Assembly (NCBI RefSeq): GCF_038050405.1
Contig: NZ_CP150900.1
Coordinates: 1-64,000 of the forward strand
Direction: 5' to 3'
Source: Paraburkholderia sp. IMGN_8
GTDB taxonomy: Bacteria > Pseudomonadota > Gammaproteobacteria > Burkholderiales > Burkholderiaceae
Length of the DNA stretch: 64,000 nucleotides
This document shows positions 25,140 to 36,341 of this stretch, in pieces; position 1 is the stretch's first letter, and each line of letters begins with the position of its first letter. The position numbers and the translations under genes were made by a program. A model generated the notes under the pieces. The model searched no databases and was not told the DNA's origin. It worked only from the letters and a program-made list of their open reading frames with translations.

Positions 25140-26924
25140 ATGAAACGGATCATGCAAAACAAGTTCTTCTGGCTGTTCCTCGTGGTGCTGTTCGCGCTGC
25201 CGGTGTTGCCGCAGCCGATCCACGTGCCCGAGTACTGGGTGACGCTGCTTAACTACATCGGCCTGTATTCGATCGTCGCCATCGGTCTTGTGCTGCTTAC
25301 CGGGATCGGCGGGATGACGAGCTTCGGGCAGGCGGCGTTCGTCGGTATCGGCGCGTATGCGACCGCGTATCTGACGACGCGGTACGGTGTGTCGCCGTGG
25401 CTCGCGCTGATCGCGGGCGTGGTGGTGACGGCATTGATCGCGCTGATGCTGGGGCTCGTGACGATGCGCCTGTCCGGTCATTTTCTGCCGCTCGGCACCA
25501 TCGCGTGGGGACTCGCGCTGTTCTATCTGTTCGGCAATCTGGAGATGCTCGGCAAGTACGACGGCATCAACGGCATTCCGGTGTTGAATGTTTTTGGCAT
25601 CAATCTGGAGTCCGGTCGGCATATCTACTACCTGATCTGGCTGGTCGTGCTTGGCGCGGTGATCTCTGTTCAAAATCTGCTTAATAGCCGGCCGGGGCGG
25701 GCGATTCGCGCATTGCGCGGCGGCGGCATGATGGCCGAAGCGATGGGCGTGAACACGGGGTGGATGCGTGTGGTGATCTTTGTCTACGCAGCAGTGTTGG
25801 CATCGATCTCGGGCTTCCTGTACGCACACCTGCAACGCGCGGTGAATCCGACGCCATTCGGGCTGAACCACGGCATCGAGTTTCTGTTCATGGCGGTGGT
25901 GGGCGGTGTGTCGCACGTGTGGGGCGCGGTGCTCGGCGCGGCGATCCTCACCGTGCTGCAGGACTATCTGCAAACGCTGCTGCCGAAGCTGCTCGGTGAA
26001 AACGGCAACTTCGAAGTGATCGTGTTCGGCATCCTGATGGTGTTGTTGCTGCAATACGCTCGCCAAGGCGTGTGGCCGTTCGTTGCGCGCTTTTTCCCGC
26101 GTGGGCCACGCGCGCATCTGCCGGATCATGCGGATCCGTTGCCGCAACGCAGCAAGCCTGCGGCCGGCGAAAGTCTGTTGACCGTCAATAAAGCACGCAA
26201 GCAGTTCGGCGGACTGGTGGCGGTGAACGACGTCAGCTTCGACGTGAACGCAGGGCAGATCATCGGTTTGATCGGACCGAACGGAGCGGGCAAATCTACG
26301 ACCTTCAATCTGGTCACCGGTGTGCTGCAAGCGACCGGCGGTGAGATCACGTTCCGCGGCGAGCGGATCGACGCGCTGAGTTCACGTGAAATCGTCAAAC
26401 GCGGGATCGGCCGGACCTTCCAGCACGTCAAGCTGTTGCCGGGAATGACGGTGCTGGAGAACGTCGCGATCGGCGCGCATCTGCGCGGCCATGCAGGTGT
26501 CTGGCGCAGCGTCGCGCGGCTGAACGGTGCGGAAGAAGCGCGTCTGATGGCGGAAGCGGCCCGGCAGATTCGCCGTGTCGGACTCAAGCCGCATATGTAC
26601 GACGACGCGGGCAGCTTGGCCTTGGGGCAGCAGCGGATTCTCGAAATAGCTCGGGCGTTGTGTTGCGATCCAACTTTGCTGCTACTGGACGAACCGGCGG
26701 CAGGTCTGCGTTATCAGGAAAAATTGCAACTCGCCGACCTGTTGCGCCGGCTCAAAGCTGAAGGGATGAGTGTGCTGCTGGTCGAGCACGATATGGATTT
26801 CGTGATGAATCTGACTGATCGCCTGGTGGTCATGGAGTTCGGCACCCGGATCGCGGAAGGCTTGCCTCAGGACGTGCAGCAGGATCCGACCGTGCTTGAA
26901 GCGTATCTGGGCGGGGTGGAATGA
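25140..26924 (+). CDS. LivM-LivG fusion: ABC permease and ATPase in one polypeptide, cluster 2
   Basis: 594 residues from the ATG at 25140 (GAGGACGAGGAG upstream). Residues 1 to about 325 are a LivM permease: 'GLYSIVAIGLVLLTGIGGMT', 'FGQAAFVGIGAYATAYL', 'FLFMAVVGGVSHVWGAVLGA'. A basic linker follows ('RFFPRGPRAHLPDH'), and from about residue 344 a LivG ATPase: Walker A 'GPNGAGKSTTFNLV', signature 'SLALGQQRILEIARAL', Walker B 'LLLLDEPAAGLR'. Both halves look complete, with no stop or frameshift between them. The fusion ties one nucleotide-binding domain to one permease subunit. It overlaps the downstream livF gene. Confidence 0.94.
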   Translation: MKRIMQNKFFWLFLVVLFALPVLPQPIHVPEYWVTLLNYIGLYSIVAIGLVLLTGIGGMTSFGQAAFVGIGAYATAYLTTRYGVSPWLALIAGVVVTALIALMLGLVTMRLSGHFLPLGTIAWGLALFYLFGNLEMLGKYDGINGIPVLNVFGINLESGRHIYYLIWLVVLGAVISVQNLLNSRPGRAIRALRGGGMMAEAMGVNTGWMRVVIFVYAAVLASISGFLYAHLQRAVNPTPFGLNHGIEFLFMAVVGGVSHVWGAVLGAAILTVLQDYLQTLLPKLLGENGNFEVIVFGILMVLLLQYARQGVWPFVARFFPRGPRAHLPDHADPLPQRSKPAAGESLLTVNKARKQFGGLVAVNDVSFDVNAGQIIGLIGPNGAGKSTTFNLVTGVLQATGGEITFRGERIDALSSREIVKRGIGRTFQHVKLLPGMTVLENVAIGAHLRGHAGVWRSVARLNGAEEARLMAEAARQIRRVGLKPHMYDDAGSLALGQQRILEIARALCCDPTLLLLDEPAAGLRYQEKLQLADLLRRLKAEGMSVLLVEHDMDFVMNLTDRLVVMEFGTRIAEGLPQDVQQDPTVLEAYLGGVE

Positions 26925-27688
26925 TGGAGACAACAATGAGCGACGCTGCACCCATTCTCGACGTCGATGGATTGTCGGTTCGCTATGGCAAGGTCGAGGC
27001 GCTGCATGGCGCGGGGATCAAGGTGCAGCCGGGGCAAATCGTCTCGGTGATCGGTCCGAATGGCGCGGGTAAGTCCACGCTGCTCAACGCGATCATGGGC
27101 GCGCTCCCGTCGACCGGGCATGCCAAGGGCGCAATCCGCTATCAGGATGAAGACGTCAGCGCGGTGCCGGTTGAAAAACGGGTGGCACGCGGTATGTGTC
27201 TGGTGCCGGAAAAGCGCGAGCTGTTTTCGACGATGACGGTCGAAGACAATCTCGTCCTCGGCGCATATCGGCGCAAGCGGGCGGGGGAGCGTGACTTTCT
27301 CGACCAGCTCGAGCCGATTTTTGCGCTGTTTCCGCGGCTGAAGGAACGCCGTAAGCAGCCAGCGGGAACATTGTCCGGTGGCGAGCGGCAGATGCTGGCG
27401 GTTGGTCGCGCGCTGATGGGCAAGCCCGATTTGCTAATGCTCGACGAACCGAGCCTGGGTTTGGCGCCGCTGATCGTCAAAGAGATTTTTCACATCATTA
27501 GTGCGCTGCGGCAAACAGGCGTGGCGACGCTGTTGATCGAGCAGAATGCGCGCGCGGCGTTGCAAATTTCCGACTATGGCTATGTTTTGGAAACTGGGGA
27601 GCTGGCGCTAGAAGGGCCCGCAGCTGATCTGGCGCAGAATCCGCGTGTCATCGAGACGTATCTGGGGTTGGCCAAGAAAGTGGCTTAA
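26921..27688 (+). CDS. livF: LIV-type ABC transporter ATPase (LivF class), cluster 2
   Basis: 255 residues from 26921, where ATGATG overlaps the preceding stop; the in-frame ATG at 26936 with GGAGA upstream is an equally good start. Walker A 'GPNGAGKSTLLNAIMG', signature 'LSGGERQMLAVGRAL' and Walker B 'LLMLDEPSLGLAPL' are all canonical, unlike the LivF of cluster 1. It completes the cluster 2 importer with the fused LivM-LivG, LivH and the binding protein. Confidence 0.94.
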   Translation: MMETTMSDAAPILDVDGLSVRYGKVEALHGAGIKVQPGQIVSVIGPNGAGKSTLLNAIMGALPSTGHAKGAIRYQDEDVSAVPVEKRVARGMCLVPEKRELFSTMTVEDNLVLGAYRRKRAGERDFLDQLEPIFALFPRLKERRKQPAGTLSGGERQMLAVGRALMGKPDLLMLDEPSLGLAPLIVKEIFHIISALRQTGVATLLIEQNARAALQISDYGYVLETGELALEGPAADLAQNPRVIETYLGLAKKVA

Positions 27689-27720
27689 TTCCGCAGTCTG
27701 CGTTTGCTCGCTGTTGTTCA

Positions 27721-27757
27721 AAGCGGTGTGTTTCACGTGAAACACACCGCTTTTTTC
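27721..27757. other. parS: parS site embedded in a perfect 32-base palindrome that also resembles a terminator
   Basis: The 16-base parS consensus TGTTTCACGTGAAACA is present without mismatch at 27729-27744. It is extended by AAGCGGTG on the left and CACCGCTT on the right to a perfect 32-base palindrome, followed by TTTTTT. The site therefore looks like both a ParB-binding centromere and the intrinsic terminator of livF. parA and parB lie 2.9 kb downstream. Confidence 0.93.
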
Positions 27758-27863
27758 ATGGCTAGCCATTCGGCCGAAATTCGGGCCTAAACCGAACCCG
27801 TTATAATTCGCCCATACATTTTCCTTTGAAAGGCTCACGCGACGATCTGGCGTGAGATCCGCG

Positions 27864-29825
27864 ATGCTTTTTCCCACAGAATTTGACGTAATCGTCGTCG
27901 GCGGTGGTCATGCCGGCACCGAAGCCGCCTTGGCATCGGCGCGCATGGGCAATACCACCCTCCTGCTGACGCACAACATCGAGACTCTCGGCCAGATGAG
28001 CTGCAATCCGTCTATCGGCGGCATTGGCAAGGGCCATCTGGTGAAAGAAGTCGATGCGCTCGGCGGGGCGATGGCTGCTGCGACGGATGAGGGCGGAATC
28101 CAGTTCCGTATCCTCAATTCGTCGAAGGGCCCGGCCGTCCGTGCCACGCGCGCACAGGCCGACCGTCTGCTGTACAAGCAGGCGATCCGGCATCGTCTGG
28201 AGAATCAGCCTAACTTGTGGCTGTTCCAGCAAGCCGTTGACGATCTGATGGTGGAGGGCGACCGCGTCGTCGGCGCTGTCACGCAGGTGGGAATTCGCTT
28301 CCGCTCGCGCGCTGTCGTGCTGACGGCCGGGACGTTCCTCGGCGGCAAGATTCACGTGGGTTTGAACAACTACACCGGCGGTCGCGCGGGCGACCCGGCT
28401 GCGGTATCGCTGTCGGCTCGTCTAAAGGAATTGAAGCTGCCCCAAGGCCGGCTCAAGACCGGAACGCCGCCGCGGATTGACGGCCGCACGATTGATTTCT
28501 CGAAGCTCGAAGAGCAGCCGGGCGATCTTGATCCGGTGCCGGTCTTCTCGTTTCTTGGGCGTTTCGAGCAGCATCCGCGGCAAGTGCCGTGCTGGGTCAC
28601 GCACACGAATGAGCGCACGCACGACATCATTCGCGGCGGGCTCGACCGGTCGCCGATGTACACGGGCGTGATCGAAGGAGTGGGGCCGCGCTACTGTCCG
28701 TCGATTGAAGACAAGATCCATCGCTTCGCGTCGAAGGAATCGCACCAGATCTTCCTCGAACCAGAAGGGCTGACGACCAATGAGTTCTATCCCAACGGTA
28801 TCTCGACCAGCCTGCCGTTCGATGTGCAGCTGGAACTCGTGCGTTCGATGCGCGGGTTGGAGCACGCCCATATCCTGCGGCCCGGCTATGCGATCGAATA
28901 CGATTACTTCGATCCGCGCGGGTTGAAGGCATCGCTGGAAACCAAGGTTATCAACGGGTTGTTCTTTGCCGGTCAGATCAACGGTACGACCGGGTATGAA
29001 GAAGCGGCTGCACAGGGTCTGCTGGCGGGGATCAATGCTGGCTTGCACGTGCAGGGCAAGGAAGCTTGGTGCCCGCGTCGCGATCAGGCATACCTTGGCG
29101 TTCTGGTCGACGATCTGGTGACGCGCGGTGTGTCGGAGCCGTACCGGATGTTCACGAGCCGCGCTGAGTACCGCCTGAGCTTGCGTGAAGACAATGCAGA
29201 TATGCGTCTGACGGAAATAGGGCGCGAACTTGGCGTTGTCGATGATGTTCGCTGGAATGCATTCAGCCGCAAGCGCGACGCTGTTTCACGTGAAACAGAA
29301 CGTCTTCGCACGACATGGGTTAATCCTAAGACATTACCGGCCGAAGAAGCGACCGCGTTGCTCGGCAAGCCGATCGACCACGAATACAGCCTTGCCGATC
29401 TGCTGCGCCGTCCGGGCGTCACCTACGACGGTGTCTGCGCCTTGCGGGGAGGTGCATGTGCCTCGCCCGAAACGCTGGCTGAGGACGACGTGCTGCTCGC
29501 CCAGATCAAGGAACAGATCGAGATCGGCATCAAGTATCAAGGTTATATCGACCGCCAAGCTGATGAGATCGAGCGAAATGAGGCGCATGAAAGCACCCGT
29601 CTGCCGGAGGGATTGGACTACGCGGAAGTAAGAGGGCTGTCGTTCGAAGCCCGCCAGAAGCTGGCGCAATTCCGCCCTGAAACCATCGGCCAGGCATCAC
29701 GGATCTCGGGCATTACGCCGGCGGCGATCTCGCTATTGATGGTCCACTTGAAGCGCGGCTTGGGGCGTCGTTCGACGAAGCCGGCCGAACCTGACACCGA
29801 CAGCAGCACGCCGGTGACGCAATGA
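27864..29825 (+). CDS. mnmG: tRNA uridine-5-carboxymethylaminomethyl modification enzyme MnmG (GidA)
   Basis: 653 residues from the ATG at 27864 ('[20 protein letters not shown]'); an upstream in-frame ATG at 27852 adds four residues that the family lacks. The N-terminus is an FAD-binding site ([12 protein letters not shown]), and '[13 protein letters not shown]' and '[17 protein letters not shown]' are MnmG signatures. With MnmE it modifies U34 of several tRNAs using FAD, GTP and methylenetetrahydrofolate. It overlaps rsmG by four bases. A parS site lies inside its coding sequence at 29282-29297. Confidence 0.97.
   Translation: MLFPTEFDVIVVGGGHAGTEAALASARMGNTTLLLTHNIETLGQMSCNPSIGGIGKGHLVKEVDALGGAMAAATDEGGIQFRILNSSKGPAVRATRAQADRLLYKQAIRHRLENQPNLWLFQQAVDDLMVEGDRVVGAVTQVGIRFRSRAVVLTAGTFLGGKIHVGLNNYTGGRAGDPAAVSLSARLKELKLPQGRLKTGTPPRIDGRTIDFSKLEEQPGDLDPVPVFSFLGRFEQHPRQVPCWVTHTNERTHDIIRGGLDRSPMYTGVIEGVGPRYCPSIEDKIHRFASKESHQIFLEPEGLTTNEFYPNGISTSLPFDVQLELVRSMRGLEHAHILRPGYAIEYDYFDPRGLKASLETKVINGLFFAGQINGTTGYEEAAAQGLLAGINAGLHVQGKEAWCPRRDQAYLGVLVDDLVTRGVSEPYRMFTSRAEYRLSLREDNADMRLTEIGRELGVVDDVRWNAFSRKRDAVSRETERLRTTWVNPKTLPAEEATALLGKPIDHEYSLADLLRRPGVTYDGVCALRGGACASPETLAEDDVLLAQIKEQIEIGIKYQGYIDRQADEIERNEAHESTRLPEGLDYAEVRGLSFEARQKLAQFRPETIGQASRISGITPAAISLLMVHLKRGLGRRSTKPAEPDTDSSTPVTQ
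29282..29297. other. parS: Second parS site, inside mnmG
   Basis: TGTTTCACGTGAAACA matches the consensus at all 16 positions, flanked by C and G to give an 18-base palindrome. It falls at about codons 473-478 of mnmG and is read as Val-Ser-Arg-Glu-Thr, so the protein sequence must accommodate it. Confidence 0.93.
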
Positions 29826-30505
29826 CGGTACGCCAGAAGGGAAGCGGCGGAGAAGCCTTGGCACCATTGTTGGCGGACGGTGTTCGCGAACTCGGCCTTG
29901 ATTTGACTGACGCCCAACTTGGCAAACTGCTCGACTATGTCGCCTTGCTGGGAAAGTGGAACGCGGTCTACAACCTGACGGCGATCCGCGATCCGCGTCA
30001 AATGCTGATTCAGCACATTCTGGATTCACTGTCGATCGTGCCGCATCTGGCGACGCGCGGCCCGTCCTCCGTGCTCGACGTGGGTTCCGGTGGCGGCTTG
30101 CCGGGAATCGTGCTGGCCATCGTCCTGCCCGAATGGACCGTCACCGTGAACGACATCGTTCATAAAAAGACGGCTTTTCAGGCTCAGGCAAAGGCCGAGC
30201 TCGGCCTTGTGAATCTGTCGGTTGTCACCGGCCGGGTCGAAACATTGCAGCCCGGCGCCGAAGTACCGGCAAAGTTCGACGTAATCGTCTCGCGCGCATT
30301 CGCAGAGCTCGCGGATTTCGTTACACTGGCCCGTCACCTGGTCGCGGAGCAGGGCGCGATCTGGGCGATGAAGGGTGTGCGCCCGGACGGCGAGATCGAG
30401 CGCTTGCCTGCAGGCACTCACGTGGAGCAGATCATTCGCCTGAACGTGCCGTCACTCGACGCTGAGCGGCATTTGATCAAGGTGCTGGTGGATGCCGGGA
30501 GCTGA
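29822..30505 (+). CDS. rsmG: 16S rRNA (guanine-527-N7)-methyltransferase
   Basis: 227 residues. The start overlaps the mnmG stop (ATGA), so the two are translationally coupled. The SAM-binding motif is '[17 protein letters not shown]', with '[14 protein letters not shown]' before it and '[16 protein letters not shown]' after, all hallmarks of RsmG/GidB. It methylates G527 in the 530 loop of 16S rRNA; loss gives low-level streptomycin resistance in many bacteria. It precedes parAB in the same direction. Confidence 0.97.
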   Translation: MTVRQKGSGGEALAPLLADGVRELGLDLTDAQLGKLLDYVALLGKWNAVYNLTAIRDPRQMLIQHILDSLSIVPHLATRGPSSVLDVGSGGGLPGIVLAIVLPEWTVTVNDIVHKKTAFQAQAKAELGLVNLSVVTGRVETLQPGAEVPAKFDVIVSRAFAELADFVTLARHLVAEQGAIWAMKGVRPDGEIERLPAGTHVEQIIRLNVPSLDAERHLIKVLVDAGS

Positions 30506-30592
30506 CAAGAGCCGGTAGCCCGGTACCGTACCGAATACCAGAAGCGCAAGCGCTTTCCAATTTACTCAGGCAGCAAAAGGGACACACCAACG

Positions 30593-31384
30593 ATGGCAAA
30601 AATCTTCTGCGTTGCGAACCAGAAGGGCGGCGTCGGCAAGACGACGACAACAGTCAATCTGGCCGCCAGCTTGGCAGCGCAGGGACAGCGTGTCCTTCTC
30701 ATCGATCTGGACCCGCAGGGCAACGCCACGATGGGCAGCGGTATCGACAAGGCCGCCTGCGAGAGCACCGTCTACGAAGTGCTTGTGGATGGCGTGTCGG
30801 TGGCAGATGCGCGGGTGCGTCCTGAGGCTGTCAATTACGACGTGTTGCCGGCCAACCGTGAGCTGGCTGGCGCCGAGGTCGAACTGGTCAGCGTGCAGAG
30901 CCGCGAGCGCCAATTGAAGGTCGCGCTGGCGGTTGTCGAAGGCGAATACGATTTCGTGCTGATCGACTGCCCGCCGGCTTTGTCATTGCTGACGCTCAAC
31001 GGCCTGTGCGCCGCGCACGGCGTGGTGATTCCGATGCAGTGTGAGTACTTCGCGCTCGAGGGCCTGTCGGACCTTGTCAATACGATCAAGCAGGTGCACG
31101 CAAACCTGAATCGGGATCTGAAGGTAATCGGCTTGCTGCGCGTGATGTTCGATCCGCGCATCACGCTGCAACAGCAGGTCTCCGATCAGCTGAAAGAGCA
31201 TTTCGGCGACAAGGTGTTCGACGTGGTGATCCCGCGCAACGTGCGTCTTGCCGAAGCGCCTAGCTATGGTTTGCCGGGCGTCGTGTTCGACCGTGCGTCG
31301 CGCGGTGCGCAAGCGTATGTGCAGTTCGGCGCAGAAATGATTGAACGGGTGCGCGCGCTGAATGACGCGCCCCAGGCATCCTAA
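30593..31384 (+). CDS. parA: Chromosome partitioning ATPase ParA
   Basis: 263 residues. The deviant Walker A 'NQKGGVGKTTTTVNLAA' is at the extreme N-terminus without an extra DNA-binding domain, which marks it as a chromosomal (Soj-type) ParA. Walker B-like 'DFVLIDCPPALSLL' follows. It binds DNA non-specifically in the ATP form and drives movement of ParB-parS complexes. The gene is 18 bases upstream of parB, and two parS sites lie within 3 kb. Confidence 0.97.
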   Translation: MAKIFCVANQKGGVGKTTTTVNLAASLAAQGQRVLLIDLDPQGNATMGSGIDKAACESTVYEVLVDGVSVADARVRPEAVNYDVLPANRELAGAEVELVSVQSRERQLKVALAVVEGEYDFVLIDCPPALSLLTLNGLCAAHGVVIPMQCEYFALEGLSDLVNTIKQVHANLNRDLKVIGLLRVMFDPRITLQQQVSDQLKEHFGDKVFDVVIPRNVRLAEAPSYGLPGVVFDRASRGAQAYVQFGAEMIERVRALNDAPQAS

Positions 31385-31402
31385 GCGGATCGAGGAAGCA
31401 CA

Positions 31403-32290
31403 ATGAATGCAGTAGCAAGAAAAAAGGGATTGGGCCGCGGTCTGGAAGCATTGCTCGGTGGCAGCCCGGATATCACCGAGGCAGTGGTGATCGACGGCGC
31501 GCCCCATGTACTGCCGCTCAGCAAACTTCAGGCCGGCAAGTACCAGCCGCGCACGCGCATGGACGAGGGCGCGCTGCAGGAGCTGGCGGCGAGCATTCGC
31601 GCGCAGGGGTTGATGCAGCCGATCCTCGTGCGGCCCGTTTCGGCGGACAAGTACGAGATCATCGCCGGGGAGCGACGTTTCCGCGCGGCGCGCCTCGCCG
31701 GACTCGACGAGGTGCCGGTACTGGTGAGGGACGTGCCGGACCAGGCCGCTGCCGCGATGGCGCTGATCGAGAATATTCAGCGTGAAGATCTGAACCCGCT
31801 CGAAGAAGCGCAGGGCATTCAGCGCTTGCTCGACGAATTCAACTTTACGCATGAGCAGGCGGCTGAATCGGTCGGCCGCTCGCGCAGCGCTGTGTCGAAC
31901 CTGCTGCGCTTGCTGAACCTGGCGTCGCCCGTGCAAACGATGCTGCTGGCCGGCGACCTCGACATGGGGCACGCGCGCGCGCTGCTGGCCGTCGACGCAG
32001 CGACACAGATCACCCTGGCCAACCAGGTCGTCAACAAGCGTATGTCGGTGCGCGAAACCGAAAAGTTGGTGACCACCACCACCAAGGCGGCGCCGGCGGT
32101 GAAGGCGCGCGCGAATCAGGACGGCGGCCGTGATACACGACGCCTCGAAGAAGAATTGTCCGATTTGCTCGCCGCAACGGTAAAGATCAAGCTCGGCCGA
32201 CGCGGCCGCGGCCAGGTGCTGGTGGATTTCGGCGACCTGGATGCGCTAGAAGGCATCCTGGTCCGGTTGCGCGGCAACGCCACGGCCTGA
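31403..32290 (+). CDS. parB: Chromosome partitioning protein ParB
   Basis: 295 residues. The N-terminal ParB/Srx CTPase region contains 'KYQPRTRMDEGALQELAASI' and the C-motif 'ERRFRAARLAG'; 'LIENIQREDLNPLEEAQG' and the helix-turn-helix 'THEQAAESVGRSRSAVSNLL' follow, then a C-terminal dimerisation domain. It binds parS and spreads along DNA using CTP. An A/K-rich N-terminus ('ARKKGLGRGLEALLG') is the usual ParA-interacting segment. Confidence 0.97.
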   Translation: MNAVARKKGLGRGLEALLGGSPDITEAVVIDGAPHVLPLSKLQAGKYQPRTRMDEGALQELAASIRAQGLMQPILVRPVSADKYEIIAGERRFRAARLAGLDEVPVLVRDVPDQAAAAMALIENIQREDLNPLEEAQGIQRLLDEFNFTHEQAAESVGRSRSAVSNLLRLLNLASPVQTMLLAGDLDMGHARALLAVDAATQITLANQVVNKRMSVRETEKLVTTTTKAAPAVKARANQDGGRDTRRLEEELSDLLAATVKIKLGRRGRGQVLVDFGDLDALEGILVRLRGNATA

Positions 32291-33219
32291 TCGCGATGGC
32301 GAGTTGAGCGTGAAGAGCGCCGAACGTGCTTGCGAACTGTCTGGATGGATATCACTCGCAAGCTGTTCGGCAGCGGTAGGTGCATTTGCAGTGGCTGCAA
32401 TCGCAAGCTTGGGCGGTTCACCACGCTCACTGATTTTTGCAAGCCGTATTGATATCTGACGGATTCCTAAGTTTAAGATCGGCGGAATATACTCAGGATT
32501 CCTGATGCAACAGATTTGTTGCGCTTGAGGCATCTCGTCTGAGCGCCGCGTAAGCGCTAGCGCAGAGCCCCATCGCATTGTGAAGGCGAACGCCGAATCG
32601 TGGATTTGCCCGGCAATCGCGCGAATGCTTTTCCACCGACACGCGTCGAGTCCGTATAGGTGTCGCATTCCTCGTTGACCGCTTCCCGATCCGACTCCTG
32701 CAAGATGGCCGCGATGCCGTGGATGATTTAAGCGCGGCAGGACAGGCGAGCCGCGCGCGCCACACAGTCGAAGGTCCCGTCGCTGCCGCGAAGTCATCGT
32801 GCGGCGGCGAAAATGTATCTGCAGTAACCATGCGCGCTCTGCAAAAAGCACCGGCATCCGGACGCCGTTTCACCGCTACCCGGTACTGTCCTACAAGTCC
32901 ACCGCGCCACCCCAAAATCTCCTTCTGTTGCATTTTTGAGACGCACGCCGTAGCGTCGAAACGACGCATCTACAAGATCGAGCATGCTCAATTCATCGCG
33001 CATATCTAGCCACCCCCCGGCCGCCTTACATTTGCCGTGAATAACCGCGCGAACACGCCGCTTCCGTATGGTGAAGGCCGGTTTCACACAGTTTATTGGA
33101 CGGCCTAAAGTCTTGAATTGCCTGCAACTATCGCTTACAATCGCCCGGATTTAATTGCACGGCAACCCCGTAAGCGCAGCGTAAGCTCGCGGGCTGAACA
33201 AGACTTTCGGAACACTGCG
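32291..33219. other. Long region between parB and atpI with no intact gene
   Basis: About 930 bases without a convincing gene on either strand. Overlapping short frames on the minus strand at 32493-33087 have no recognisable domain and end in different phases, as a decayed gene would. The right-hand end (about 33100-33219) must carry the atp operon promoter. Within 32300-32480 base composition is more AT-rich than the neighbours. Confidence 0.4.
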
Positions 33220-33765
33220 ATGGCGGTCAAAGCGTCGAATCAAGCGCCGAAGAATGGGCACGACGAACACCGCGCAGAACGCACCGTTTCCGATGCGTCC
33301 ACCGGTCAGCACGTTACAACTGACGATGCGTGGGATGTCGAGCAGCAAGATAACAATATCGTTCCGCTCACGCGGGCCGAGGCTGAAAAGCTATTTGGTC
33401 CCAATGTGAGTCGTCCATCGCGCGTCACGCCTTCCAAGGTCGTGGCAGCGCAAATGGTTTTGTCCCTGGGTGCTACGCTGGTGTGGTGGCTGTTCTACAA
33501 GCCGCCGGGCGCTGCTGCGCTGTCCGCGTTCCTGGGGGGAGCGATCTGCTGGGTGCCGGGCGCGTTGTTCGCGGCACGCCTTAGAACGCTGAGCGGCGCC
33601 GAAACAGTAATGAGCTGGATGATCGGCGAAGCGCTCAAGATGGGGACAACGATCGCGATGTTTGTAGCCATCGCCTTCTGGTATCACGACGTACGCTGGG
33701 TGCCGCTGCTCGTGACCTACCTTATCGCGCTCAAGACGTACTGGATCGCCCTGGCGTGGCGCTAA
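33220..33765 (+). CDS. atpI: ATP synthase subunit I (AtpI)
   Basis: 181 residues from the ATG at 33220; the frame is open to 33118 but AtpI starts with 'MAVKASNQ' fits a hydrophilic N-terminus of normal size. The hydrophilic region of about 85 residues is followed by four membrane segments, for example 'MVLSLGATLVWWLFY' and 'PLLVTYLIALKTYWIALAW'. AtpI helps assemble the c-ring and is the usual first gene of the operon in this group. It is less conserved than the other subunits, so naming rests partly on position. Confidence 0.88.
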   Translation: MAVKASNQAPKNGHDEHRAERTVSDASTGQHVTTDDAWDVEQQDNNIVPLTRAEAEKLFGPNVSRPSRVTPSKVVAAQMVLSLGATLVWWLFYKPPGAAALSAFLGGAICWVPGALFAARLRTLSGAETVMSWMIGEALKMGTTIAMFVAIAFWYHDVRWVPLLVTYLIALKTYWIALAWR

Positions 33766-33837
33766 GTTGGCAGCAACAAAGTAGTACCAAAGAATTCAGG
33801 CTGGCGCGCAGCGCCGCCACAAGGCGTGCGGATATGA

Positions 33838-34779
<942 letters not shown>

Positions 34780-34814
34780 CCTGCGCCGTCGACCAAAGAA
34801 TCGTAGTTTTTTAA

Positions 34815-35132
<318 letters not shown>

Positions 35133-35270
35133 GGTTCCTCGGAAGTTTGCGCCTGAGCTATAACTAGTAAAGGTGCAGGGCGGAACGGGTACTTAGGCGC
35201 TGATCGAATACAGAATCGATGAGCGCCTTGCCGTTTCACTTTCCGAACTAGCAACGTTTAAGGAAACACC

Positions 35271-35741
35271 GTGAATCTCAACGCAACCCTGTTTGCGCAA
35301 ATGGTCGTGTTCCTGATCCTCGCGTGGTTCACGATGAAGTTCGTGTGGCCGCCGTTGGTCAACGCCCTCGACGAGCGCTCGAAGAAGATTGCTGACGGTC
35401 TGTCTGCCGCTGAAAAGGGCAAGGCTGAGCTCGAAGCCGCACACAAGCGCGTCGACCAGGAACTCGCTCAGGCACGCAACGACGGTCAGCAACGTATTGC
35501 TGACGCCGAAAAGCGCGCTGTGTCAGTCGCTGACGAAATCAAGGCTCAAGCACAAGCTGAAGCCGCTCGTATCATCGCGCAAGCGAAGGCCGACGCGGAC
35601 CAGCAAGTCGTGAAGGCGCGCGAAACGCTGCGCGGCGAAGTCGCTGCACTCGCCGTGAAGGGCGCTGAACAGATCCTGAAGCGCGAAGTCGACCAGGCAG
35701 CTCACGCTGACCTGCTGAATCAACTGAAAGCCGAGCTCTGA
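35271..35741 (+). CDS. atpF: F0F1 ATP synthase subunit b
   Basis: 156 residues. One N-terminal membrane helix ('[20 protein letters not shown]') is followed by a long charged coiled coil of A/E/K repeats forming the peripheral stalk. The 138-base gap after atpE holds no other gene. It is separated from atpH by two bases. Confidence 0.97.
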   Translation: MNLNATLFAQMVVFLILAWFTMKFVWPPLVNALDERSKKIADGLSAAEKGKAELEAAHKRVDQELAQARNDGQQRIADAEKRAVSVADEIKAQAQAEAARIIAQAKADADQQVVKARETLRGEVAALAVKGAEQILKREVDQAAHADLLNQLKAEL

Positions 35742-35743
35742 TC

Positions 35744-36283
35744 ATGGCCGAACTTGCAACCATCGCCCGTCCGTACGCAGAAGCGCTGTTTGGCGTGGCC
35801 GAAGCTGGTGACATCGCCGCCTGGTCCACGCTCGTGCAGGAGCTGGCACAGGTTGCGCGTCTGCCCGAAGTGCTGTCGATCGCCTCGAGCCCGAAAGTGA
35901 GCCGCACACAGGTCAGCGAACTGCTGCTGGCCGCGGTCAAGTCGCCGCTCAAGGACAATGCGCAAGCGAAGAATCTGGTGCAAATGCTGGTCGATAATCA
36001 TCGCCTGCAATTGCTGCCGGAAATCTCCACGCAGTTCGAAGAGTTGAAGAACGCCCGCGAAGGGGCGGCAGATGTGCTGATCGTTAGCGCATTCCCGCTC
36101 GAAGGCGCGCAGTTGAACGACCTCGTCGCAAGTCTCGAACGCAAGTTCCAACGCAAGCTGAAGCCGACGGTCGAAGTCGATCCGTCGCTGATCGGCGGCG
36201 TGCGCGTGACGGTCGGCGACGAAGTGCTCGATACCTCGGTCCGCGCGCGGCTTGCCAGCATGCAAACGGCTCTAACGGCCTGA
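35744..36283 (+). CDS. atpH: F0F1 ATP synthase subunit delta
   Basis: 179 residues. It begins '[19 protein letters not shown]' and ends with the conserved '[20 protein letters not shown]', both typical of the delta/OSCP family. It links the b stalk to the alpha subunits. It lies two bases after atpF and 58 before atpA. Confidence 0.97.
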   Translation: MAELATIARPYAEALFGVAEAGDIAAWSTLVQELAQVARLPEVLSIASSPKVSRTQVSELLLAAVKSPLKDNAQAKNLVQMLVDNHRLQLLPEISTQFEELKNAREGAADVLIVSAFPLEGAQLNDLVASLERKFQRKLKPTVEVDPSLIGGVRVTVGDEVLDTSVRARLASMQTALTA

Positions 36284-36341
36284 AGCGCCTGAAGCGCTTC
36301 AGCGGCTGGCACGCAACAGAATTGACTATCAGGAGCGAATA

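Noticed and set aside
26381..26390. TTCACGTGAA inside the LivM-LivG fusion gene, a possible third parS
   Set aside because: Only the central ten to eleven bases match; the outer positions of the 16-base consensus do not.
32719..33009. 96-codon plus-strand ORF between parB and atpI
   Set aside because: No ribosome-binding site, no family and unlike codon use; treated as non-coding.
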